A DNA stretch of 64,000 nt from Ensifer sp. PDNC004 (GCF_016919405.1 NZ_CP070353.1:1364001-1428000); one strand, 5' to 3'; counted from the first letter of the stretch, positions 7,868-17,803 are shown. Translations and numbers: made by a program. Notes: generated from the sequence alone by a model not told the origin.

Positions 7868-8806
7868 TCAGTTCGACGCCCGACGTCCCGCCTGCCGCTC
7901 GCGCCAGATGATGAACAGGCCGGAGCCGACGATGATGGCGATGCCGAGCCATTTCGAGAGCGACGGGAAATCTCCGAAGATGAGATAACCGAGCGCCGTC
8001 GCAGTGACGATCTCGAAGTAGTGGAACGGCGCCAGCAACGAGACCGGTGCTGCCCGGAACGCCTTGACGACCAGCAGGTGGCCGTAGCCGGAGAGCGCGC
8101 CGAGAACAACCACCAGCATCCAGCCAAGCGGCGACTTCGGCAGCGACGGCACGAAATCGGGGCTGCCCATGCCGTTGCCGATCAGGATCACCAGTGCCAT
8201 CGTCAACGTGCCGCCGATGCCGGCAATCGTCTGCATCGTCAGCGGCGAGTCGCCGGTGCCGACAGCCCGGTTGAGCAGCAGATAGCAGGCAAAGACGAAC
8301 GCGCAGGCAACCGGCAACAGCGCGGTTAGCCCGAAAGCGGCAAAGCTCGGCTGGATGACGATCATCGCTCCGCCGAAACCGACAACGATGGCGAGCCAGC
8401 GCCGCCAACCCACTTTTTCCTTGAGGAACACTGCCGAAAGGCAGGTCAGGATGAAGGGTTCGACGAAATAGATGGCGAAGGTGTCGGCAAGCGGCATGTA
8501 CTTCACCGATATGAAGAAGAACAGGGCCGCGGTCGCCAGCAGCACACCACGCAGCAGATTGGCGAAGGGCCGCTTTGCTCTCAGCGCCTGCAGGCCGCCG
8601 GCGCCAAGCAGCAACGGCAGCGTCGCCACCAGTTGGAAGAAGAAGCGGTAGAAGGTCACCTGCCCCGGCGACATGCCCTCATAGACGGCCATGTACTTCG
8701 CAATCACGTCCATGCCCGGCAGGATGACCATCGCAAAGAGCATGATGGCGACGCCCTGCATCACCGTATCGGTGCGTTCGGTGGTCGCGGTTCGGGCGTC
8801 TGTCAT
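7868..8806 (-). CDS. DMT-family (EamA) transporter
   Basis: 312 residues with ten hydrophobic helices in two EamA repeats (about 18-150 and 160-300), the layout of drug/metabolite transporters. The substrate is not predictable from sequence. Family members export amino acids, nucleosides or other metabolites. It has a short polar N-terminus and a basic C-terminus (R-R-A-S-N), consistent with cytoplasmic ends. Confidence 0.85.
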   Translation of the reverse strand: MTDARTATTERTDTVMQGVAIMLFAMVILPGMDVIAKYMAVYEGMSPGQVTFYRFFFQLVATLPLLLGAGGLQALRAKRPFANLLRGVLLATAALFFFISVKYMPLADTFAIYFVEPFILTCLSAVFLKEKVGWRRWLAIVVGFGGAMIVIQPSFAAFGLTALLPVACAFVFACYLLLNRAVGTGDSPLTMQTIAGIGGTLTMALVILIGNGMGSPDFVPSLPKSPLGWMLVVVLGALSGYGHLLVVKAFRAAPVSLLAPFHYFEIVTATALGYLIFGDFPSLSKWLGIAIIVGSGLFIIWRERQAGRRASN

Positions 8807-9052
8807 GAGGCATGCTCCTGTGGCCGCCGCAGATTAGAGCCTATGCCTTGGTTTTCAACGGCCGAGGATGCGACGGGAAAAGAACTATCCGCGCCCTAGC
8901 CGCAATTGACGGTGTTTTTGGCGCTTCGGGGTGGTCCCCCGCCGCCCAAATGCCTATAAGCTCACGACAATCTTCCGCCCCGGACCTCAAGGTCGGCCAT
9001 CAGCCGCCAAGGCCCGGGACCTTTGAACGTGACCGTGGCAAAGGAGATGTCC

Positions 9053-9442
9053 ATGCGCTTGTCCACCGAAACGATGATTGCCCGCCTGCGCGACACCAGC
9101 GATGGTGATACGCTGGGAGGGCGCATCTGGAGGGCGCGCGACGCCGCCAATCTCAGCGCCAAGGAACTGGCCGACCAACTCGGTGTGCGCACGGAGACGA
9201 TCGCGGCCTGGGAACGGGATCGGGCCGAACCCCGCACCAATCGGCTGTTCATGCTCGCAGGCGTGCTGGGCGTCACCCCGGCCTGGCTGATCGCCGGGCT
9301 CGGCCGCGCGCCCGATGCCGACGCCGAGAAGGACGGCCTGCGCGAGCAGCTCGCCCTCGTCAAGAAGCTGCACGAACAGACCGGCAAGGCGATCGCCGCA
9401 CTTGAGATGGAACTCAATCGCGTTCAACAGAACAATCGATAA
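9053..9442 (+). CDS. XRE-family transcriptional regulator
   Basis: 129 residues from the ATG that follows AAGGAG at 6-base spacing; upstream ATGs in frame lack a ribosome site. The Cro/CI HTH is near residues 22-70 (R-A-R-D-A-A-N-L-S-A-K-E-L-A-D-Q-L-G then T-I-A-A-W-E-R-D-R). A C-terminal helix of about 35 residues with heptad Leu spacing is probably for dimerisation. It lies 69 bases before frmA on the same strand, so it could regulate formaldehyde oxidation, but that is inferred from position only. Confidence 0.85.
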   Translation: MRLSTETMIARLRDTSDGDTLGGRIWRARDAANLSAKELADQLGVRTETIAAWERDRAEPRTNRLFMLAGVLGVTPAWLIAGLGRAPDADAEKDGLREQLALVKKLHEQTGKAIAALEMELNRVQQNNR

Positions 9443-9511
9443 CCCATTGCGATTCCACGTGGGGCCGCCGTCCTGGCGGCCCGAAGTCGTTTCAGTCCAA
9501 GGAGAAAATAG

Positions 9512-10639
<1,128 letters not shown>

Positions 10640-10660
10640 GCTGTTATTTTGATTCAGAAA

Positions 10661-10694
10661 GGCGCCGGAGACGATTGATTTCCGGCGCCTTTTT
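10661..10694 (+). terminator. Terminator after frmA
   Basis: Perfect 9-bp stem (GGCGCCGGA/TCCGGCGCC) with an 11-base loop and a TTTTT tail. It separates frmA from the YaiI gene. Confidence 0.9.
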
Positions 10695-10720
10695 CAGTCC
10701 CGTTTAGAAGTTGATTCAAG

Positions 10721-11161
10721 ATGATCTATGTCGACGCCGACGCATGCCCGGTGAAAACCGAAATCCTGAAAGTGGCCGAGCGCCACGGGATCGAGGTGAC
10801 CTTGGTCGCCAATTCGGGCCTGCGCCCTTCGCGCGACCCGATGGTGCACAATGTCATCGTCTCGGCGGGCTTCGACGCGGCCGACAACTGGATCGCCGAA
10901 CGGGCGCATGAGGGCGACATCGTCGTTACCGCCGACGTGCCGCTTGCCGTTCGCTGCGTTGCCGCCGGCGCGCTCGTCACCGGCCCCTCCGGCCGGGTCT
11001 TCGACAAAGGCAATATCGGCATGGCCTCTGCGATGCGTGACCTCGGACAGCACCTGCGCGAGACCGGCGAAAGCAAGGGCTACAACGCCGCCTTCACGCC
11101 GCGCGATCGATCCGCTTTCCTCGAAACCCTTGACCGACTCGCGCGGCAGTCGAAAAAATGA
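10721..11161 (+). CDS. YaiI/YqxD family protein (DUF188)
   Basis: 146 residues. It starts M-I-Y-V-D-A-D-A-C-P-V-K, the conserved acidic opening of this family, related to PIN/NYN-type nucleases. Further conserved stretches are A-N-S-G-L-R-P-S near residue 30 and V-T-A-D-V-P-L-A near residue 70. The Asp residues could bind a metal. No function is established for the family. Cytoplasmic, with no signal sequence. Confidence 0.85.
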   Translation: MIYVDADACPVKTEILKVAERHGIEVTLVANSGLRPSRDPMVHNVIVSAGFDAADNWIAERAHEGDIVVTADVPLAVRCVAAGALVTGPSGRVFDKGNIGMASAMRDLGQHLRETGESKGYNAAFTPRDRSAFLETLDRLARQSKK

Positions 11162-11209
11162 ACGCGCAACGGGCGGGATCATGGGGCCCGCAACCGCAGG
11201 GGCACTAGC

Positions 11210-11857
11210 ATGGCAACGACGACGAAGCTCAGGCACTGGCCGTTTTACACCGCCATTCTGTGCGCGCTCGCAAGCGTGCCCGTCCTCTGGTTCGTGGCGC
11301 AGCGTTTCGCCCTTGAGGGGGCTGCGATCACCTTCTTCTGCGTCTATCTCGTCATGTGCTGGCGGCGATTGCGAATGATGACCGGCCGGCATCTGAAGAC
11401 CCATGCCAGAAACACCGACGAGCCCGAGGTCGTGATCCTGCTCGTGACGTTCGGGGCAGCAGCGAGTTCGCTCGTTTCCCTGTTTTTCGCGCTGAACGGC
11501 GAGAAGTCCGGCTCGGCGCTGGCGCTCGGCCTCGCCTTTGCCTCCGTCGTGCTCGGCTGGGCAACAATCCACATGATGGCGGCCATGCACTATGCCCATG
11601 CCTATTGGATCGCGAACCAGGACCAGCAGACGGCAGAGCCGGCGCGCGGCCTCGAATTTCCAGGCACGCCGGAGCCCGGCGGATACGACTTTCTCTATTT
11701 TTCCTTCGTCATCGGCATGACGGCGCAAACATCCGACGTCGCCATCACCACGACCGCCATGCGGCGCATCAACCTGATGCACGCCATCGTTTCGTTCTTC
11801 TTCAACACCGTGCTCGTCGCCGCCGCCGTCAACGCGGCCGTGCAGCTTGCCGGCTGA
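11210..11857 (+). CDS. DUF1345 membrane protein
   Basis: 215 residues with about five hydrophobic helices. The conserved DUF1345 region spans the second half: a His/Tyr-rich helix M-M-A-A-M-H-Y-A-H-A-Y-W (about residues 122-133) and D-F-L-Y-F-S-F-V-I-G-M-T-A-Q-T-S-D (about 161-177). The latter resembles the pore segment of ion channels. The role is unknown. It lies 24 bases before fghA and is probably cotranscribed with it. Confidence 0.8.
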   Translation: MATTTKLRHWPFYTAILCALASVPVLWFVAQRFALEGAAITFFCVYLVMCWRRLRMMTGRHLKTHARNTDEPEVVILLVTFGAAASSLVSLFFALNGEKSGSALALGLAFASVVLGWATIHMMAAMHYAHAYWIANQDQQTAEPARGLEFPGTPEPGGYDFLYFSFVIGMTAQTSDVAITTTAMRRINLMHAIVSFFFNTVLVAAAVNAAVQLAG

Positions 11858-11881
11858 GCATCTTTATCCAAGGAGCATCCC

Positions 11882-12715
11882 ATGAAAGTCCTTTCGCAAA
11901 ACACCGCCTTCGGCGGCATGCAGGGCGTCTTTTCGCACGAGTCCGAGGCCTGCAAGGGCGAGATGACCTTCGCCGTCTTCGTGCCGCCGCAGGCGATCAG
12001 CGAACCGCGGCCGGTGCTCTGGTATCTCTCCGGCCTTACCTGCACGCATGCAAACGTCATGGAGAAAGGCGAGTACCGACGCATGGCCGCCGAGCTCGGG
12101 CTGATCGTCGTCTGCCCGGATACCAGCCCGCGCGGCACGGATGTTCCCGACGAACTGACGAACTGGCAGATGGGCAAGGGAGCAGGCTTCTATCTCGATG
12201 CCACCGAAACGCCCTGGGCCGAGCACTACCAGATGTATAGCTACATCACCGAGGAACTGCCCGCCTTCGTCGGCCAGCACTTCCGCATGGACATGAGCCG
12301 CCAGGGTATCTTCGGCCATTCGATGGGCGGTCACGGCGCCATGACCATCGCGCTCAAGAACCCGGACCGTTTCAAGAGCTGCTCGGCCTTCGCCCCGATC
12401 GTCGAACCTTCGACCGCCGACTGGTCGGTCGGCGCCTTCGAGAAGTATCTGGGCGCGGACCGCGCCGTCTGGCGCCAATATGACGCCTGCGCGCTCGTCA
12501 AGGACGGTGCGCGCTTCCCCGAGTTCCTGATCGATCAGGGCAAGGCGGACAGCTTCCTTGAAAACGGCCTGCGCCCCTGGCTGTTCGAGGAGGCGGTCAA
12601 GGGCACCGGCATCGATTTGACGCTGCGCATGCACGAACGCTACGACCATTCCTACTATTTCATCTCGACTTTCATGGACGATCATCTGCGCTGGCATGCC
12701 GAGCGGCTGGTCTGA
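11882..12715 (+). CDS. fghA: S-formylglutathione hydrolase
   Basis: 277 residues, alpha/beta hydrolase of the esterase D family. It hydrolyses S-formylglutathione to formate and glutathione, completing formaldehyde detoxification started by FrmA. The nucleophile elbow is G-H-S-M-G-G with Ser147. The oxyanion/Cys motif is L-S-G-L-T-C-T near residue 52. The acid and His lie near residues 223 and 256 (Y-D-H-S-Y-Y-F). CAAGGAGC precedes the start. Confidence 0.95.
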   Translation: MKVLSQNTAFGGMQGVFSHESEACKGEMTFAVFVPPQAISEPRPVLWYLSGLTCTHANVMEKGEYRRMAAELGLIVVCPDTSPRGTDVPDELTNWQMGKGAGFYLDATETPWAEHYQMYSYITEELPAFVGQHFRMDMSRQGIFGHSMGGHGAMTIALKNPDRFKSCSAFAPIVEPSTADWSVGAFEKYLGADRAVWRQYDACALVKDGARFPEFLIDQGKADSFLENGLRPWLFEEAVKGTGIDLTLRMHERYDHSYYFISTFMDDHLRWHAERLV

Positions 12716-12723
12716 TAATCGAA

Positions 12724-12764
12724 GGCGCAATTCCGAGCAAAAGCCGCTTTCGCGGAATTGCGCC
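12724..12764 (+). terminator. Inverted repeat after fghA
   Basis: Perfect 12-bp stem (GGCGCAATTCCG/CGGAATTGCGCC) with a 17-base loop, followed by GCCAATTTTG. It starts 8 bases after the fghA stop. The T-run is poor, so it may be an attenuator before crcB or an mRNA 3' end stabiliser instead of a strong terminator. Confidence 0.55.
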
Positions 12765-12788
12765 GCCAATTTTGACCCGGAGCCACTG

Positions 12789-13166
12789 ATGACCCATCTT
12801 CTCCTCGTTGGCGCCGGCGGCGCAATCGGTTCGATGCTGCGCTATCTCGTCGGTCTTTGGGCCGTCCACCGCCTGGGATCCGGTTTTCCCTGGGGCACGC
12901 TTGGAGTCAATATAACGGGCTCGTTCCTGATCGGCGTGCTGGCCGAAGTGATCATGCGCAAGTTCGGCGCCTCGCCGGACATGCGTGTCTTCCTCATCAC
13001 GGGCGTCCTCGGCGGTTACACCACCTTCTCCGCCTTCTCTCTCGACGCGATCAAGCTCTTCGAGCGCGGCGATGTCATGCTCTCGGCCGCCTATGTACTT
13101 GCCAGTGTCGCGCTTTCGATCCTCGCGGTCTTCAGCGGGCTGGCTCTCATGCGCGCAATAGTCTAA
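12789..13166 (+). CDS. crcB: Fluoride channel CrcB/Fluc
   Basis: 125 residues, four transmembrane helices. Fluc proteins form dual-topology dimers that let fluoride leave the cell. Signatures are G-A-G-G-A-I-G-S-M-L-R-Y (7-18), G-T-L-G-V-N-I-T-G-S-F (about 36-46, with the pore Asn) and G-G-Y-T-T-F-S-A-F-S (about 74-83, with the TTFS sodium and phenylalanine-box region). The start ATG lies within CTGATG and an earlier in-frame ATG belongs to non-homologous sequence. No fluoride riboswitch is visible upstream. Confidence 0.95.
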   Translation: MTHLLLVGAGGAIGSMLRYLVGLWAVHRLGSGFPWGTLGVNITGSFLIGVLAEVIMRKFGASPDMRVFLITGVLGGYTTFSAFSLDAIKLFERGDVMLSAAYVLASVALSILAVFSGLALMRAIV

Positions 13167-13380
13167 AGGCTCGTCTTACAGGCGCTGCGTATCCAGGGGA
13201 CACGCGGCGCATTGCTGCATTGTCCCTCGACCGTTGTCGCTTCGAGGCCATTATCATGCAGCACCGAAAATATTGCGGCAGCCCTTGCGCGCCTGAAGCT
13301 TCCTCTTTTGCGTCATCCCAACGCAGGGGCTTCGGACCGACGCGCGACGCTGCGACCAAACAGAAGGCAGGTTCGCTCAA

Positions 13381-14373
13381 ATGGCAGGCATAGAACACAG
13401 GCAGGTGGACGGTGACGAGGCAGGCATGCGCCTGGATCGCTGGTTCAAGGTGCATTTTCCGGGACTGGGCTTCGGCCCGCTGCAGAAGCTGCTGCGCTCC
13501 GGCCAGGTCCGCGTCGATGGTGCCCGCGCCAAATCCGACACGCGGATCCAGCCCGGCCAGACGATCCGTATTCCGCCGCTCGGGGTCGATCCCAAGGAAG
13601 TCAAGACCGGGCCGATCGCCGGTCGAGACCTCAGAAATTCGCCGGACGGCGAGTTGCTGTCGCGCATGGTGCTGCACGAGGACGCGAAGGTGATCGTGCT
13701 CAACAAGCCGGCCGGCCTTGCCGTTCAGGGCGGCTCGGGCGTCAACCGGCATATCGACAAGATGCTTGAGGCCTGGACAAACCAGAAGGGCGAAAAGCCG
13801 CGTCTCGTCCACCGGCTCGACCGCGACACCTCAGGGGTGCTGGTGATTGCCCGCACGAGAGGGGCAGCGCAGAAGCTGACCGCCGCCTTCCGCGAGCGCG
13901 ACACCAAGAAGACCTACTGGGCGCTGGTAAAGGGCGTTCCGCGCAAGCGCGAGGACCGGATCTCGACCTGGCTCGTCAAGGAGCAGACGCCCGACGGCGA
14001 CCGCATGCGCATCGCCAAGCATGGCGAAGACGGTGCCGACCACGCCATTTCCTACTACCGTATTCGCGAGCAGGCCGCACAGAACCTCGCCTGGCTGGAG
14101 ATGGAGCCCTATACCGGCCGCACCCACCAGCTTCGCGTCCATGCGCTGCACATCGGACACCCGATCCTCGGCGACCCCAAGTATTTCGATGCCGACATCA
14201 ACTGGAGCCTCCCCGGCGGCATGCAGAACCGTCTGCATCTGCACGCGCGCCATATCGATATTCCTCACCCGGACGGTGGCCGCCTGCGCGTGACCGCGCC
14301 ACTGCCACCGCACATGGTCCAGAGCTGGAACCTGTTGGGCTTCGAAGAGAACGAGCCTGGCGAGGACGACTGA
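13381..14373 (+). CDS. rluC: RluA-family 23S rRNA pseudouridine synthase
   Basis: 330 residues. An N-terminal S4 RNA-binding domain (about 15-75, R-L-D-R-W-F-K then L-R-S-G-Q-V-R-V-D-G) is joined to the RluA catalytic domain. The catalytic Asp lies in H-R-L-D-R-D-T-S-G near residue 147. G-R-T-H-Q-L-R-V-H near residue 246 is the second signature. Overall form matches RluC, which modifies 23S positions 955/2504/2580 in E. coli, but RluD-type specificity cannot be excluded. The stop overlaps the next start by one base (TGATG), so translation is coupled. Confidence 0.9.
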   Translation: MAGIEHRQVDGDEAGMRLDRWFKVHFPGLGFGPLQKLLRSGQVRVDGARAKSDTRIQPGQTIRIPPLGVDPKEVKTGPIAGRDLRNSPDGELLSRMVLHEDAKVIVLNKPAGLAVQGGSGVNRHIDKMLEAWTNQKGEKPRLVHRLDRDTSGVLVIARTRGAAQKLTAAFRERDTKKTYWALVKGVPRKREDRISTWLVKEQTPDGDRMRIAKHGEDGADHAISYYRIREQAAQNLAWLEMEPYTGRTHQLRVHALHIGHPILGDPKYFDADINWSLPGGMQNRLHLHARHIDIPHPDGGRLRVTAPLPPHMVQSWNLLGFEENEPGEDD

Positions 14374-15038
14374 TGAAACTGGCGCTTTTCGATTGTGACG
14401 GCACGCTGGTCGATAGCGGTGGACTGATCCATGAAGTGATGGCGCGGACCTTCGAGGCATTCGACCTCGAGCGCCCGCCCCTCTCGGCGACCAAGAGCAT
14501 TATCGGCCTGACCCTCGACATCGCCATTGCGCGCCTGCTCGGCCGCGAACATGTCGACGATCAGGCGCTGGCGATGACGGCACATTACAAATCGATCTTT
14601 GCCGGGGTGCGCGGCGAAGGCGGCTTTCAGGAACTGTTGTTTCCCGGCATTGCCGATATGATGCAGTCGTTGTCCTCGCGCGACGCGCTGCTGATCGGCG
14701 CGGTGACCGGCAAGTCGCGCCGCGGCTTGACCCATATCGCCGAGACCCACGGCTTCGACAGCGTCTTTTTCGTATCGCGGACCGCCGACGATTGCCCCTC
14801 CAAGCCGCATCCGGCCATGGTGACGGAATGCTGCTTTGAAGCCGGCATCGACGCGAAGGATACTGTCGTCATCGGCGATGCGATCTATGACATGCAGATG
14901 GCCAAGGCCGCAGGCGCTGCCGCCATCGGCGTTGCCTGGGGCTATGCTTCGGTTCCCGACCTCATCGAGGCGGGCGCGGATTTCGTTGCCCGGACGCCGG
15001 CCGACATCATTGAATGGATGGAACACAATCATGCCTGA
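14373..15038 (+). CDS. HAD-family hydrolase, phosphoglycolate phosphatase-like
   Basis: 221 residues. HAD motif I is D-C-D-G-T-L-V-D-S at 8-16 with the nucleophile Asp8. The motif II region is A-V-T-G-K-S. Motif III Lys is in K-P-H-P. Motif IV is G-D-A-I-Y-D. An alpha-helical cap lies between motifs I and II, as in the phosphoglycolate phosphatase/beta-phosphoglucomutase group. It removes phosphate from a small metabolite; the substrate is unknown. It overlaps rluC by 1 base and the ATP12 gene by 8 bases. Confidence 0.88.
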   Translation: MKLALFDCDGTLVDSGGLIHEVMARTFEAFDLERPPLSATKSIIGLTLDIAIARLLGREHVDDQALAMTAHYKSIFAGVRGEGGFQELLFPGIADMMQSLSSRDALLIGAVTGKSRRGLTHIAETHGFDSVFFVSRTADDCPSKPHPAMVTECCFEAGIDAKDTVVIGDAIYDMQMAKAAGAAAIGVAWGYASVPDLIEAGADFVARTPADIIEWMEHNHA

Positions 15039-15816
15039 TATTCGCGACGAACTCAGCGGTGCGATGAGCCACGAGGATCCGGTCCGCCGGGCACAAATCC
15101 AGATGCTGAAGCCGCTGCCGAAGCGCTTCTACAAGGACGTCAGCGTCGCGGCCGCGGAAGGCGATACGCACGCCGTGCTGCTCGACGGCCGCACCGTGCG
15201 CACGCCGGCAAAGCAGCCGCTTGCCGTGCCGACGCGCAAGCTCGCAGACATGCTCGCCGCCGAATGGGATGCGCAGGCAGAGGTCATCGATCCCGGCAAG
15301 ATGCCGATCACGCGCATCGTCAACACCGCACTTGACGGCGTCGCCAAGGACCAGCGCTCGGTTTTCGACGATATCCTGCGTTTTGCCGGAACGGACATGC
15401 TCTGCTATCGCGCCGACAGCCCGGAAGGCCTCGTCGCCCGCCAGAACGAGATCTGGAACCCGGTGCTCGACTGGGCGCAGCAGACGCTCGGCGCCCGCTT
15501 CATCCTCGCCGAAGGCGTGATCCACCAGGAGCAGCCGGAAGAAGCGCTTTCCGCCTATGCGGAAGGGCTGCGCGCCTTCGCGACCCCGCTCGGCCTCACC
15601 TGCGTCCACACGGTGACGAGCCTGACCGGCTCCGCCCTGCTGGCACTCGCCTTCGCTTCCGGCCGTCTGACAGCCGAAGAAGCCTGGACGGCTGCGCATG
15701 TCGACGAGGACTGGCAGATCGAGCATTGGGGAACCGACGAGGAAGCCTTCCGCCGCCGCGAGAACCGCTGGCAGGAAATGCAGGCGGTCGCCGCGGTTCT
15801 TGGCGCCCTACGCTGA
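15031..15816 (+). CDS. ATP12-family F1-ATPase assembly chaperone
   Basis: 261 residues from the ATG that overlaps the HAD stop; a much earlier ATG in the frame is a shadow. Family marks are K-R-F-Y-K-D-V-S-V near residue 31, D-G-R-T-V-R-T-P-A-K near 52, and W-D-A-Q near 80. The C-terminal block is H-V-D-E-D-W-Q-I-E-H-W-G near residue 225. Mitochondrial Atp12 binds F1-alpha during ATP synthase assembly. Homologues are typical of alphaproteobacteria, in line with mitochondrial ancestry. Cytoplasmic. Role here is inferred from the family. Confidence 0.9.
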   Translation: MPDIRDELSGAMSHEDPVRRAQIQMLKPLPKRFYKDVSVAAAEGDTHAVLLDGRTVRTPAKQPLAVPTRKLADMLAAEWDAQAEVIDPGKMPITRIVNTALDGVAKDQRSVFDDILRFAGTDMLCYRADSPEGLVARQNEIWNPVLDWAQQTLGARFILAEGVIHQEQPEEALSAYAEGLRAFATPLGLTCVHTVTSLTGSALLALAFASGRLTAEEAWTAAHVDEDWQIEHWGTDEEAFRRRENRWQEMQAVAAVLGALR

Positions 15817-15839
15817 CGAACCCGGATCAACGGAATACG

Positions 15840-15880
15840 AAACGGGCTGCGTGTCTTCCGACGCGCAGCCCGTTTCTTTT
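15840..15880 (+). terminator. Terminator after the rluC-HAD-ATP12 unit
   Basis: Perfect 12-bp stem (AAACGGGCTGCG/CGCAGCCCGTTT) followed by CTTTTGTT. It marks the end of the coupled three-gene unit. Confidence 0.85.
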
Positions 15881-15948
15881 GTTCAAGATTTTAGCGCCAA
15901 GGCGCTTCCACTCGTACGCTAGCGTAACGAGAGCGGAGAGCCGTAAAG

Positions 15949-16263
15949 TTAGGCGGCCAGCTTCAGGCCGGCGATACCGCTGACGATGAGCGCGATGCAG
16001 CCGAGGCGAACGAAGGTTGCCGGCTCGGCAAACAGGAAGATGCCGAGGATCACAGTGCCGACGGTGCCGATGCCGGTCCAGACAGCGTAAGCCGTACCGA
16101 GCGGCAGGGTGCGCACGGCGAGACCAAGCAGCGCGATGCTGAGGATCATCGAGCCGACGGTCAGGATCGTCGGTGTTACCCGCGTAAAACCATCCGTGTA
16201 TTTGAGACCAATTGCCCAGCCGATTTCGAGAATGCCGGCAAGCAGAAGAAGGAACCAGGCCAT
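15949..16263 (-). CDS. sugE: SMR guanidinium exporter SugE/Gdx
   Basis: 104 residues, four transmembrane helices. The essential Glu13 lies in E-I-G-W-A-I-G-L-K, the Gdx/SugE form of the SMR family signature, not the EmrE form. Gdx proteins are dual-topology dimers exchanging guanidinium for protons; some also take small quaternary ammonium ions. An AGGAG sits 6 bases before ATG. The leader contains a guanidine-II riboswitch, which directly supports guanidinium as the physiological substrate. Confidence 0.93.
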   Translation of the reverse strand: MAWFLLLLAGILEIGWAIGLKYTDGFTRVTPTILTVGSMILSIALLGLAVRTLPLGTAYAVWTGIGTVGTVILGIFLFAEPATFVRLGCIALIVSGIAGLKLAA

Positions 16264-16284
16264 ATCAAACTCCTAAAGTTTGGA

Positions 16285-16342
16285 GCGAGGCCGTCCCCGC
16301 GGATGTTCGGTATCACCTATGCGAACCGTGCAGCCGTCTGCA
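16285..16342 (-). promoter_or_regulatory. Guanidine-II (mini-ykkC) riboswitch
   Basis: On the minus strand two short hairpins, each capped by the tetraloop ACGG, lie in the leader of sugE. The first is TGCAG-ACGG-CTGCA (16329-16342). The second is GCGGGG-ACGG-CCTCGC (16285-16300, one G-U pair). The linker is 28 nt. The second hairpin ends about 10 bases before the AGGAG. Two ACGR-loop hairpins just before the ribosome site of an SMR gene are the defining pattern of this class. It binds guanidinium and frees translation of the exporter. Confidence 0.88.
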
Positions 16343-16489
16343 ACGCGGGTTCTATCTCACACTCCAGTTACGCCGGCAAGGCGGTCATGGGCAAATCAGC
16401 CTTGCGTCCGCGGCAAAGCTAAACCATTTCACGCAGTCGTTGAAACCATCAAAACGCGTGGGGGCGCTGAGGTTCTGCAAGTGGGCGCT

Positions 16490-17803
16490 CTATGGAGAGT
16501 TGCGCTCCCGGCGGAGTTTCGACCACCATTCCAGCCGCTTACGGATCTCACGCTCGAAACCGCGTTCCGGCGGATCGTAGAAGGTCCTGCGCCCCATCTT
16601 CTCGGGGAAATAGTCCTGGCCGGAAAAGGCGTCCGGCTCGTCATGGTCGTAGCGGTAGCCGTCGCCGTAGCCCTCGCCCTTCATCAGTTTCGTCGGGGCG
16701 TTGAGGATATGTTTCGGCGGCAGCAGCGAGCCGTTTTCCTTCGCCGCCCGCATCGCAGCCTTGTAGGCGGTGTAGACGCCGTTCGATTTCGGCGCGGTCG
16801 CGAGATAGACGCAAGCCTCGGCAAGCGCCAGTTCGCCCTCGGGCGAACCGAGATAGTCATAGGCATCCTTGGCGGCGTTGCAGATCACCAGCGCCTGCGG
16901 GTCGGCAAGGCCGATGTCCTCCACTGCCATGCGCACCAGCCGCCGCCCGAGATAGAGCGGATCCTCGCCGGCATCAAACATGCGGCAGAGATAATAGAGC
17001 GCGGCATCCGGATCCGAGCCGCGCACAGATTTGTGCAGGGCCGAGATCAGATTGTAGTGGCCGTCCTGGCCCTTGTCATAGACCGGCGCCCGGCGCTGGA
17101 CGATGTTTTGCAGTGCTGCCGCGTCGAAGATCTCGTCGCGCCGCGCAGCGCGCCAGACTTCTTCGGCCAGCGTCAGCGCAGCGCGGCCGTCGCCGTCGGC
17201 CATGCGGATGAGGCTGGCGCGCGCGTCCGCATCGAGCGGCAGTTTCTTGCTCTCGGTCTCTTCGGCTCGCGACAGCAGTTCCTCGATGCTGTCTTCACCG
17301 TGCGGTTTGAACGTCAGCACCCGGGCGCGCGACAAAAGAGCGGCGTTGAGTTCGAAGGATGGGTTTTCCGTCGTTGCACCGACGAGGATCACGGTTCCGT
17401 CTTCCATGACGGGCAGGAAGCTGTCCTGCTGCGCTCGGTTGAAACGGTGGATCTCGTCGACGAAGAGCAGCGTCTGGCGACCGGACATGCGCCTTGCCCG
17501 CGCCGCCTCGAACACCTTCTTGAGATCGGCGACGCCGGAGAAGATCGCCGAGATCTGCTCGAAGGCAAGCCCCGCCTCCCCCGAAAGCAGCCGCGCCACA
17601 GTCGTCTTGCCCGTTCCGGGCGGCCCCCAGAAGATCATCGACCCGAGCGAACCCGATGCAATCATCCGCGACAGCACGCCGTCCTCACCGGTCAGGTGAT
17701 CCTGACCGGTGACTTCGGCAAGCGTTCGCGGGCGAAGCCGGTCGGCAAGCGGCCTTGCCGACGCCATTTCCGGTGGCTCGTGGGCGGTGAACAGGTCGCT
17801 CAT
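16490..17803 (-). CDS. rarA: Replication-associated recombination protein RarA (MgsA)
   Basis: 437 residues, usual length. AAA+ ATPase of the clamp-loader group that works at stalled forks with RecA and SSB. Walker A is G-P-P-G-T-G-K-T-T at 60-68. Walker B is V-D-E-I-H at 115-119. The sensor 1 region is V-G-A-T-T-E-N-P-S near residue 137. The C-terminal MgsA/RarA tetramerisation domain covers about 260-430. The start overlaps the degQ stop by 3 bases (ATGA), so the two are translated in coupling. Confidence 0.95.
   Translation of the reverse strand: MSDLFTAHEPPEMASARPLADRLRPRTLAEVTGQDHLTGEDGVLSRMIASGSLGSMIFWGPPGTGKTTVARLLSGEAGLAFEQISAIFSGVADLKKVFEAARARRMSGRQTLLFVDEIHRFNRAQQDSFLPVMEDGTVILVGATTENPSFELNAALLSRARVLTFKPHGEDSIEELLSRAEETESKKLPLDADARASLIRMADGDGRAALTLAEEVWRAARRDEIFDAAALQNIVQRRAPVYDKGQDGHYNLISALHKSVRGSDPDAALYYLCRMFDAGEDPLYLGRRLVRMAVEDIGLADPQALVICNAAKDAYDYLGSPEGELALAEACVYLATAPKSNGVYTAYKAAMRAAKENGSLLPPKHILNAPTKLMKGEGYGDGYRYDHDEPDAFSGQDYFPEKMGRRTFYDPPERGFEREIRKRLEWWSKLRRERNSP

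Noticed and set aside
12716..12788. Fluoride riboswitch before crcB
   Set aside because: The gap is only 73 bases and holds a simple inverted repeat; the conserved crcB-motif core and pseudoknot are not seen.
13167..13380. Possible small gene or regulatory RNA before rluC
   Set aside because: 214 bases with only short frames, no stable terminator or ribosome-site-supported start.
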